Shown here: positions 1 to 5,642 of the stretch, piece after piece | Numbering within the stretch: position 1 is the first letter of the stretch | Layout of the letters: the number at the start of each line of letters is the position of its first letter | Assembly: GCA_014379785.1 (NCBI GenBank) | Contig: JACMLD010000552.1 | Coordinates: 1 to 8,690, forward strand | Length of the DNA: 8,690 nt | DNA from: Chitinophagaceae bacterium | Lineage (GTDB): Bacteria; Bacteroidota; Bacteroidia; Chitinophagales; Chitinophagaceae | Direction of reading: 5' to 3' | Translations under genes and position numbers: made by a program | Notes under the pieces: generated by a model | Databases searched by the model: none | The model's input: only the letters and a program-made list of their open reading frames with translations | Told to the model about the DNA's origin: nothing

Positions 1-684
1 GTTACCTGCCATCAGGTTCACCGAATCGGTAAGGTCTTTCCATACACCACCTACACCTTCCACCGTTGCCTGTCCGCCCAGTTTTCCTTCCGAACCCACC
101 TCTCTCGCCACACGCGTTACCTCTGAACCAAATGAGTTCAGCTGATCCACCATCGTGTTGATTGTATTCTTCAATTCAAGAATTTCTCCTTTTACGTCCA
201 CCGTGATCTTTCTCGACAAATCCCCTTTTGCCACAGCGGTCGTCACTTCTGCAATGTTTCGTACCTGCCCTGTCAGGTTACTCGCCATCTGGTTTACAGA
301 ATCGGTCAAATCTTTCCAGGTACCAGCAACACCTTTTACCTGTGCCTGTCCGCCCAGTTTTCCTTCTGTACCCACTTCGAGCGCCACACGCGTAACCTCG
401 GAAGAAAATGAGTTCAGCTGATCCACCATCGTATTGATGGTATTCTTCAATTCAAGAATTTCTCCTTTTACGTCCACGGTAATCTTCTTGGAAAGATCGC
501 CCTTGGCCACAGCGGTTGTTACTTCCGCAATGTTTCTTACCTGGGCGGTCAGGTTACTTCCCATCTGGTTTACCGAGTCGGTAAGGTCTTTCCATACACC
601 ACCCACGCCTTTCACTTTTGCCTGTCCGCCCAGTTTTCCCTCCGAACCCACCTCTCTCGCCACACGGGTAACCTCCATAGAAAA
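1..684 (-). repeat. 276-bp tandem repeat encoding 92-residue double-HAMP units
   Basis: Within the HAMP kinase gene the DNA repeats with a period of exactly 276 bp: the landmark agttcagctg falls at 135 and 411, and its one-base variant ggttcagctg at 687. Copies read 684-409, 408-133 and 132-1 (partial, cut by the edge). The first two encode units that differ at 9 of 92 residues. A more diverged 279-bp unit (963-685) precedes them. The period is a multiple of three, so gain or loss of units keeps the frame. Confidence 0.9.
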
Positions 685-1311
685 GAGGTTCAGCTGCTTC
701 ACCATGTCGTTTACCTCTTTTGCGATCCGCGCAAACTCACCCTGCAGGGCATGACCGCCGATTTCTAGCGGCATTTCCTGCGAAAGATTTCCTTTTGCCA
801 CCGAACTGATTACATACGCGATCTCAATGGTGGGATGCACCAGGTCTGAAATGAGTGAGTTGAGTGAATCCACCCCTGTACTCCACGCGCCTTTGGCATT
901 GCTGAGTTCAATACGCTGTGTGAGTTTTCCCTGTTTACCGATGGTATTTCCTGCCCGGGTAAACTCTGTCATCATTTTCTGATTGAGAGAAATGATCTCG
1001 TTGAGCGTGTCGCAGATTTTACCGTTGAGGCCGACCTGATCGATCGGCATCCTTATATCGAAGTTTCCATTTCGTACCTCTGTAAGTACAGTCAGCAGTT
1101 CTTTGTCGAGACCCGAGGTCAGAATTTCAGGCTGATATGCCAGATAGGATTCTTTTCTCGTATGACCGTTTCCGTTTCCGTTCGAGGCGGAATTACCTTT
1201 CGAATTTGCTTTGGACTTTTTTGATGCACTTGACTTTGACTGGGTTAGCTTCTTTATCTCCTCCACTACACGTTTTGAGGAAGCCGAGTTCTTAGCTTTT
1301 GATAGGCTCAT
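1..1311 (-). CDS. Multi-HAMP-domain cytoplasmic sensor histidine kinase, N-terminal part (cut by window edge)
   Basis: The minus frame is open for 437 codons from ATG at 1311 to the window edge, so only the N-terminus is visible. Residues 1-55 are a Lys/Ser/Asn-rich tail with no membrane segment or signal peptide, so the protein should be cytoplasmic. A first HAMP-like segment (about 68-115) is followed by a divergent 93-residue double-HAMP unit (117-209), then near-identical 92-residue units at 210-301 and 302-393 and a partial one from 394. Units carry motifs such as EGKLGGQA, WKDLTDSVN and AVAKGDLS. Poly-HAMP arrays of this kind are known from Nik1/group III-type hybrid kinases, which place GAF, HisKA, HATPase and receiver domains downstream; those domains lie outside the window, so kinase activity is inferred. 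HAMP arrays relay conformational signals. A CheY-like gene is divergently transcribed next door. A methyl-accepting or other output is the alternative. Confidence 0.85.
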   Translation of the reverse strand, partial: MSLSKAKNSASSKRVVEEIKKLTQSKSSASKKSKANSKGNSASNGNGNGHTRKESYLAYQPEILTSGLDKELLTVLTEVRNGNFDIRMPIDQVGLNGKICDTLNEIISLNQKMMTEFTRAGNTIGKQGKLTQRIELSNAKGAWSTGVDSLNSLISDLVHPTIEIAYVISSVAKGNLSQEMPLEIGGHALQGEFARIAKEVNDMVKQLNLFSMEVTRVAREVGSEGKLGGQAKVKGVGGVWKDLTDSVNQMGSNLTAQVRNIAEVTTAVAKGDLSKKITVDVKGEILELKNTINTMVDQLNSFSSEVTRVALEVGTEGKLGGQAQVKGVAGTWKDLTDSVNQMASNLTGQVRNIAEVTTAVAKGDLSRKITVDVKGEILELKNTINTMVDQLNSFGSEVTRVAREVGSEGKLGGQATVEGVGGVWKDLTDSVNLMAGN

Positions 1312-1699
1312 AGTCAGTAATTATCGGGGGTTAAAAGGAGAATGAATGAATTTTAAAATTAATGGAAGATAGGGTTAAAAGCGAGCCGGAAATCTACAAA
1401 ATGAACATCATATATCAATTTTAATTGAATTTAAATGTCCACAAATCCGTGCCAGAATTAAACAGTTTCACCCCCCGCCAGACGGCACTTTGCCACTGAA
1501 TTCCAACTGCTTCATCACTATCCGACCTCATTGTGTAGAATTTAATCCCCAGCCATAGAAAAAGACATTTAAAAAATTAGGGTTTATAATTTGCTCTTAA
1601 TTAAAGACATCTGCATTATATTGAATCATCGTATTTGTGATGTCGGCTTACCTGCTATGACAAACAGAAAACGGCTTCTATTTTACAACACCTTATTAC
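1312..1699. other. Divergent intergenic region, 388 bp
   Basis: This region separates the minus-strand HAMP kinase from the plus-strand receiver gene and must hold promoters for both. It is AT-rich near both gene starts and contains a TCAATT-TT-AATTGA inverted repeat at 1415-1428 that overlaps the candidate kinase promoter. I see no coding potential, RNA gene or clear terminator. No plus-strand TAnnTTTG/TTTG pair with proper spacing was found for the receiver gene. Confidence 0.6.
1416..1445 (-). promoter_or_regulatory. Candidate Bacteroidota-type promoter for the HAMP kinase gene
   Basis: On the minus strand a TTTG (1445-1442) is followed after 18 nt by TAAAATTG (1423-1416), one mismatch from the Bacteroidota -7 consensus TAnnTTTG, with spacing slightly under the usual 19-21. 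It would give a leader of about 95-100 nt before ATG 1311. The region is AT-rich, so a chance match is possible. Confidence 0.3.
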
Positions 1700-2122
1700 A
1701 TGAAACCACCACCCCGCAATACCATATTTATAGTTGACGATGATCCTGACGACAGGCAGATAATCCTAGACGCATTTCTCGAGAGTAATTTTGAAATTGA
1801 CTATGTGTTCGTAGAGGACGCTGAACAATTGATGCACACCTTACAGGAATCGGATCCCGCTTCGCTTCCTTCCCTTATTTTACTGGATCTCAACCTGCCG
1901 GGCATGCTCGGCATGCAGGCGTTGAAGGAAATAAAAGGGAGTAAAACTTTCAGCCATATTCCCACGATTATCCTCACCACATCTACACTACCGGCAGATT
2001 TGACAAGATCATATGAATTGGGTGCAAATTGCTTTCTGCAAAAACCACAATCTTTTACCGACCTGATCGAAATTACCAGTTGCATATTACGTCTTTGGTT
2101 CAGAGACGCTGTGAAACGTTAA
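1700..2122 (+). CDS. Single-domain (CheY-like) response regulator
   Basis: This 140-residue protein is a receiver domain with no output domain. The acidic pocket is D13-D14-D15, the phospho-acceptor is D63 in LILLDLNLPG, the switch Thr is T93 in ILTTST, and the conserved Lys is K115 in the KP motif, so all catalytic positions are intact. The insert before beta-3 and the HIPTIILTTS block resemble the Rcp1-like stand-alone receivers common in Bacteroidota and cyanobacteria. It should act as a soluble phosphate shuttle or bind a protein target, not DNA. The divergent multi-HAMP kinase is the natural partner by position, but that pairing is inferred. The ATG at 1700 sits just before the first beta strand; no Shine-Dalgarno sequence is visible, as expected here. 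Its stop overlaps that of a small minus-strand ORF. Confidence 0.93.
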   Translation: MKPPPRNTIFIVDDDPDDRQIILDAFLESNFEIDYVFVEDAEQLMHTLQESDPASLPSLILLDLNLPGMLGMQALKEIKGSKTFSHIPTIILTTSTLPADLTRSYELGANCFLQKPQSFTDLIEITSCILRLWFRDAVKR

Positions 2123-2346
2123 CGGGAGTGTCTTGCCATTCTTTTTGGCTGGTGGAAAATACCATTTGTAAATGCGGGAGCAGCGTCATTGATCATGACG
2201 AAGGCAGGTCTGTAAGAATGGACCTCTAGATATTTAGGCTTTTTAACAGATGAACGGATCTCCCTGATCGGCTCAACAGGCTTTTTTGTAGCGTGAATAC
2301 AAGTGATTGTAACAATAACAACCGCGAGTGAAATGAGATCCTTCAT
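2119..2346 (-). CDS. Possible small exported protein of unknown function
   Basis: This 75-residue ORF starts at ATG 2346. It opens with a short Lys/Asp head and a hydrophobic stretch (about residues 4-18, SLAVVIVTITCIHA) that looks like a signal peptide with possible cleavage near IHA, followed by a basic, Pro-rich, low-hydrophobicity region (KKPVEPIREI) and a basic C-terminus. There is no lipobox. I recognise no family. In its favour: it fills most of the otherwise empty 330-bp gap, its start follows an A/T-rich leader typical of this genome, and its stop interlocks with the receiver gene stop through a shared TTAA. Against it: short length, no visible promoter and no family match. If real, it is periplasmic or membrane-anchored. 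Confidence 0.42.
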   Translation of the reverse strand: MKDLISLAVVIVTITCIHATKKPVEPIREIRSSVKKPKYLEVHSYRPAFVMINDAAPAFTNGIFHQPKRMARHSR

Positions 2347-2453
2347 AAAAAATCACTTTTTACTATGAGTACGAGCGGAGTACAATATCAAAAGACATAC
2401 CAGTCCTGCTAATCATTTGTAAAGCGGGTAGAGAAAAAATCATAATTTGGGGC

Positions 2454-3761
2454 ATGCAACTCATTCCACGCATACTTTTTTTACTGCTGGCGATAGCAGC
2501 AGTCTGGTTGTTCAGCAAAAAAATTGCAGGTATCAGGCGGAATATCCTGATGGGCCGGGACCAGGATTTTTCCGATAATCCAGGCACACGGTGGAAAAAC
2601 ATGTTTTTGCTGGCTTTTGGTCAGAAGAAAATGTTCAGGAACCCACTGGTGGCCATTTTACATTTTGTGATATACGCGGGTTTTGTCATCATCAACCTGG
2701 AGGTGCTCGAAATTGTGCTCGATGGTCTGCTGGGCACTCACCGGCTTTTCCTGCAACCCCTGGGCTCCTTTTATTCCTTTCTCATCAATTCATTCGAATT
2801 CCTGGCAGCGGGAGTGATCGTTGTTTGCGTTATTTTTCTCGCGAGGAGAAATATGCTGAAAATCCGCCGTTTTTTCCATGGCGACCTCAAAGGTTGGCCG
2901 GCTTCCGACGCCAACTATATTCTCATCATTGAAATCATACTGATGAGTTTGTTTCTCACCATGAACGCTACCGACACATTGCTGCAGGAGCGTGGCTTTG
3001 GGCATTATGCAGAACAACAAAGCGGTAACTTCTTCATTTCATCTATGCTGCATCCAGTGTTCAACGGCATGAGCAGCAATGCGCTGGTCATTACCGAACG
3101 CATTGCGTGGTGGCTGCACATCACCGGCATCTTTGCATTTCTGAATTACCTTCCCTGGAGCAAACACCTGCACATATTACTGGCCTTTCCAAATGCATAT
3201 TATGCCCGACTCGAACCAAAAGGATATATCAACAATATGCCTGCCATTCAGAATGAGGTACTGTATGCAATGCAACCTGATCAGGCGCCGGCCAATGCAG
3301 CGGCACCCGAAAAGTTTGGCGCAAAGGACGTGATGGATCTGAGCTGGCGAAATATCCTGGATGCATACAGCTGCACAGAATGTGGCAGATGCACTGCTGC
3401 ATGTCCGGCTAATATCACCGGCAAAAAACTTTCTCCCAGAAAGATCATGATGGACACCCGCGACCGTGCCGACGAAGTAGGAAGTCAACTCAAAGGAAAA
3501 TCATTTGAAGGCGATGGTAAAACATTGCTGCACGACTATATTACAACGGAGGAACTGAGAGCCTGCACAACCTGCAATGCATGCGTGGAAGAATGTCCCG
3601 TCAGTATCAGCCCCCTAGAAATAATAATGGAACTCAGAAGAAGTCTGATCATGGAAGAAAGCAATGCTCCGCAGGAATGGAATGGCATGTTCAGCAATGT
3701 AGAAAATAATTTTGCGCCATGGAAATTTTCACCTGATGAAAGAGACAACTGGACGAAGTAG
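2454..3761 (+). CDS. Membrane-bound 4Fe-4S dicluster oxidoreductase subunit (HdrC/NarI-like fusion)
   Basis: This 435-residue protein joins a membrane part to a C-terminal ferredoxin-like part. Hydrophobic segments lie at about 3-21, 65-90, 105-130, 155-172 and 213-234, with H70 and H222 inside helices as candidate haem b ligands, resembling NarI/HdrE-type cytochromes b. Two classical cluster motifs follow: C307-C310-C313-C317-P (CTECGRCTAACP) and C371-C374-C377-C381-P (CTTCNACVEECP), each binding one 4Fe-4S cluster. By family it should pass electrons between a cytoplasmic donor and the quinone pool; substrate and direction are unknown. In this family the partner is usually a CCG-domain (HdrB/GlcF-like) protein, often encoded next door; here the next gene is instead a small membrane protein overlapping by 26 bp. 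ATG 2454 directly precedes the first helix and is the best start. Confidence 0.88.
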   Translation: MQLIPRILFLLLAIAAVWLFSKKIAGIRRNILMGRDQDFSDNPGTRWKNMFLLAFGQKKMFRNPLVAILHFVIYAGFVIINLEVLEIVLDGLLGTHRLFLQPLGSFYSFLINSFEFLAAGVIVVCVIFLARRNMLKIRRFFHGDLKGWPASDANYILIIEIILMSLFLTMNATDTLLQERGFGHYAEQQSGNFFISSMLHPVFNGMSSNALVITERIAWWLHITGIFAFLNYLPWSKHLHILLAFPNAYYARLEPKGYINNMPAIQNEVLYAMQPDQAPANAAAPEKFGAKDVMDLSWRNILDAYSCTECGRCTAACPANITGKKLSPRKIMMDTRDRADEVGSQLKGKSFEGDGKTLLHDYITTEELRACTTCNACVEECPVSISPLEIIMELRRSLIMEESNAPQEWNGMFSNVENNFAPWKFSPDERDNWTK

Positions 3762-4029
3762 CCGCAAACGGCTGGTGACAAGAATCGTTTTGTTTAACCT
3801 GGCGCTTTTTGTTTTGCTGACCATTCTCTTTGCAGCTTCTGCTATGATTCTCGGGTCAATGCCGCAAAAGTTTGGAAGCGACGCGGCCATACTCTTTGTA
3901 TTGATGGTGGTGATCCATCTTTTCCTGAATTATATTTTTATTCAGAAACAACGCGAAGCAGGTGTTAAATATCTTCTCTGGTCTACGCTGGCACTATTAC
4001 TCGTTTATACCCTAATGCTTTTTCACTGA
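3736..4029 (+). CDS. Small three-helix inner-membrane protein of unknown function
   Basis: I chose the ATG at 3736 (97 residues). The same frame stays open back to a TTG at 3712, but that lies deeper inside the Fe-S gene and adds only eight residues. The protein has a basic cytoplasmic head (RSSRKRLVTR, residues 7-16) and three hydrophobic segments at about 17-40, 50-69 and 79-96, with a basic loop (QKQREAGVK, 70-78) between the last two. By the positive-inside rule the N-terminus is cytoplasmic. No family is recognised and no catalytic motif is visible. It overlaps the Fe-S gene by 26 bp and its stop overlaps the SGNH hydrolase start by one base (TGATG), so the three genes are probably co-transcribed and translationally coupled. 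It might be an accessory subunit of the Fe-S complex, but that is only inferred from position. Confidence 0.75.
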   Translation: MKETTGRSSRKRLVTRIVLFNLALFVLLTILFAASAMILGSMPQKFGSDAAILFVLMVVIHLFLNYIFIQKQREAGVKYLLWSTLALLLVYTLMLFH

Positions 4030-4646
4030 TGGAAAAAATGATAACTTACCTCGCACTGGGAGATTCATATACGATAGGAGAATCTGTGCCCTACGAAGAG
4101 AATTTTCCGAATCAGACAACGGCCTTATTGCGCAACGCCGGTTATGAAATGGAAGAACCGGAAATTGTTGCAAAAACAGGGTGGACAACCGACGAACTCA
4201 CAGATGCGATATTGAAAACCACTCTCCATATTCCATATGATTTTGTATCGCTGCTTATCGGCGTAAACAATCAATACCGCGGCCGTTCAGTGGAGGAGTA
4301 TGCGCTGCAGTTTGAAAGCCTGCTAACGATGTCGGAAAAGTTTGCCGGAGGAAAAAACAGCAACGTTTTTGTATTGTCAATTCCCGACTGGGGAGTGACT
4401 CCATATGCTGAAGGCAGGGACAGAAAAAAAATTGCACTGCAGATAGATGAGTTCAACGACACAGCATCGGCGATCTGTCTTAAACGAAATATTCATTTCA
4501 TCAACATCACCACAGGGAGCCGTGAGGCGGCAAAGGACCTGGAATTGATTGCAGAAGATCACCTGCACCCTTCCACCAAAGAATATGCGAAGTGGGCGCT
4601 TGCATTGTATTCAGCAATAGAAGAAAAAATAAAGGGAGAAAACTGA
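4029..4646 (+). CDS. Cytoplasmic SGNH/GDSL-family hydrolase
   Basis: This 205-residue protein has the SGNH blocks in order: block I ALGDSYTIGE with nucleophile S13, an oxyanion Gly in AKTGWTT (G51), block III LIGVNNQ with N80, and block V EDHLHPS with D177 and H180. The full Ser/Asp/His set is present, so it should be an active esterase, acylhydrolase or lipase-like enzyme; the substrate cannot be told from sequence. There is no signal peptide or membrane segment, so it acts in the cytoplasm, unlike many secreted family members. Its length is typical for a single-domain SGNH enzyme. ATG 4029 overlaps the upstream stop by one base; ATG 4038, three codons in, is an alternative start. It is the last gene of the operon and is followed 20 bp later by a strong palindromic terminator. 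Confidence 0.9.
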   Translation: MEKMITYLALGDSYTIGESVPYEENFPNQTTALLRNAGYEMEEPEIVAKTGWTTDELTDAILKTTLHIPYDFVSLLIGVNNQYRGRSVEEYALQFESLLTMSEKFAGGKNSNVFVLSIPDWGVTPYAEGRDRKKIALQIDEFNDTASAICLKRNIHFINITTGSREAAKDLELIAEDHLHPSTKEYAKWALALYSAIEEKIKGEN

Positions 4647-4666
4647 ACAGGAACGGCCTTAAAAGA

Positions 4667-4692
4667 GAAAAACAACCTGCAGGTTGTTTTTC
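4667..4692. terminator. Perfect 26-bp palindromic Rho-independent terminator
   Basis: All 13 base pairs match around a centre at 4679/4680: an A5 run, then ACAACC, a central TGCA, GGTTGT and a T5 run. Transcribed, it makes a stem closed by A-U pairs and followed by U residues, 20 bp after the SGNH hydrolase stop. Being symmetric it could work on both strands, but no minus-strand gene ends here. Confidence 0.85.
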
Positions 4693-4756
4693 ATTGGAAA
4701 TAGATTTTTCCTGGAATTCATTTGGTATTGGATTCAGTTCTAAGGGGTACAGATCA

Positions 4757-4789
4757 TTTGGACATTGGACGTTGCAAATGGTTTTGCAA
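4757..4789 (+). promoter_or_regulatory. Candidate promoter with inverted repeat upstream of the two-component operon
   Basis: A TTTG at 4757-4760 is followed after 18 nt by TGGTTTTG (4779-4786), one mismatch from TAnnTTTG. An inverted repeat TTGCAAA (4772-4778) / TTTGCAA (4783-4789) with a 4-nt spacer overlaps the -7 element and could be an operator. A leader of about 140 nt would result. Both signals are short and either could be chance. Confidence 0.28.
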
Positions 4790-4934
4790 TACAAACATAT
4801 AGGAAAAATGTATCATTGGCTGAAAAAAAACAGGTCTTTATCAGCCATTTCAGGAATCATGACCGAAATCAATCCGCGATGCCTCAAATGTAGTTTTTGT
4901 ACTACTGCGGGCTAGTGTTTTTCATGTAAGATGC

Positions 4935-5642
4935 ATGAACTTGCACCATATGGAGGAAAGAAGAATTCTGATTATCGAGGACGAAGTCAAGATTGCAGAC
5001 ACGCTGAAACTCGGACTTCGGGAAAACGGTTTTGATGCCGATGTGGCTTATGACGGCACCAGTGGTTATGAGCGTTTTCGCTCCCAGGACTACAATCTTG
5101 TGGTGCTGGACCTCAACCTGCCGGGCATGAACGGTCTCGATCTTTGCAAGGCCATCAGAAACAAAAACAGCAGCATTCCCGTCATCATGCTTACCTCGAT
5201 GAGTACCATCACCGACAAGATCGAAGGATACAATGCCGGATCTGATGATTATATGGTAAAGCCGTTTGAGTTCCGTGAACTGCTGCTGAAAATAAATGCC
5301 CTTCTCAAAAGAACCATGCAGCAGCAACTGCCTACTGGAAATCTTTTGAGTGTAGCAGACCTGATCATGGATTTATCAAGCAAAGAAGTGGTGAGAGACG
5401 GAAAGAAAATCAGTCTTACCGCGAAGGAATTTCAATTGCTGGAATATTTGCTCCGCAATAAAAACCGCGTGGTATCGCGTGCCGACATTTCCATCAATGT
5501 CTGGGACATCGACTTCGATACCAACACAAATGTCATAGACGTTTACATCAGCTATCTCAGAAACAAACTGGATAAAAATCATGATCAGAAACTGATACAT
5601 ACTCATGTTGGCATGGGCTATGTGATAAAAGACAAACCCTGA
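4935..5642 (+). CDS. OmpR/PhoB-family DNA-binding response regulator
   Basis: This 235-residue protein has an N-terminal receiver (about 9-125) with the acidic pair E15-D16, phospho-acceptor D59 in VVLDLNLPGMNG, switch T87 in VIMLTS and K109 in VKPFEF. A winged-helix domain follows (about 138-232), with SLTAKEFQLLEYLL, the recognition-helix region NVIDVYISYLRNKLD and the wing HTHVGMGYVIKD. It is a transcription factor that should bind direct repeats as a dimer when phosphorylated by the kinase encoded directly downstream, with which it shares a TGATG overlap. Sequence style is that of the CusR/RprY-like regulators of Bacteroidota; the stimulus is not known. Start: ATG 4935 is the longest choice, but ATG 4950 gives a more typical N-terminus (MEERRILIIEDE) and may be the real one. 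Confidence 0.93.
   Translation: MNLHHMEERRILIIEDEVKIADTLKLGLRENGFDADVAYDGTSGYERFRSQDYNLVVLDLNLPGMNGLDLCKAIRNKNSSIPVIMLTSMSTITDKIEGYNAGSDDYMVKPFEFRELLLKINALLKRTMQQQLPTGNLLSVADLIMDLSSKEVVRDGKKISLTAKEFQLLEYLLRNKNRVVSRADISINVWDIDFDTNTNVIDVYISYLRNKLDKNHDQKLIHTHVGMGYVIKDKP

Noticed and set aside
155..754. Two similar plus-strand ORFs (155-421 and 434-754) with related proteins
   Set aside because: They are antisense shadows of the HAMP repeats; their similarity follows from the 276-bp tandem repeat and they show no recognisable domain.
1..963. Tandem repeats as a CRISPR array or satellite
   Set aside because: The unit is 276 bp, in frame, codes for HAMP domains throughout and has no spacer structure.
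2029..2229. 66-codon plus-strand ORF overlapping the receiver gene end
   Set aside because: It begins inside the receiver coding sequence in another frame and shows no domain or signal sequence; the minus-strand small ORF in the same area is the better candidate.
2416..2450. TTTG ... TAATTTGG as a promoter for the Fe-S operon
   Set aside because: The spacing is 23 nt, the -7 element has a mismatch, and the implied start would fall at or after the ATG at 2454.
3712..3735. TTG start at 3712 for the three-helix protein
   Set aside because: It lies further inside the Fe-S gene, is a rare start codon, and the ATG at 3736 directly precedes the basic head before the first helix.
4890..4905. GTAGT/ACTAC hairpin before the response regulator
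   Set aside because: The stem is only 5 bp with a 6-nt loop and no U-run, so it is likely chance.
4507..4915. ORFs on both strands across the terminator region (4507-4794 minus, 4592-4915 plus)
   Set aside because: They run through the palindromic terminator and parts of the SGNH gene, have low-complexity or unrecognisable sequence, and show no start context.
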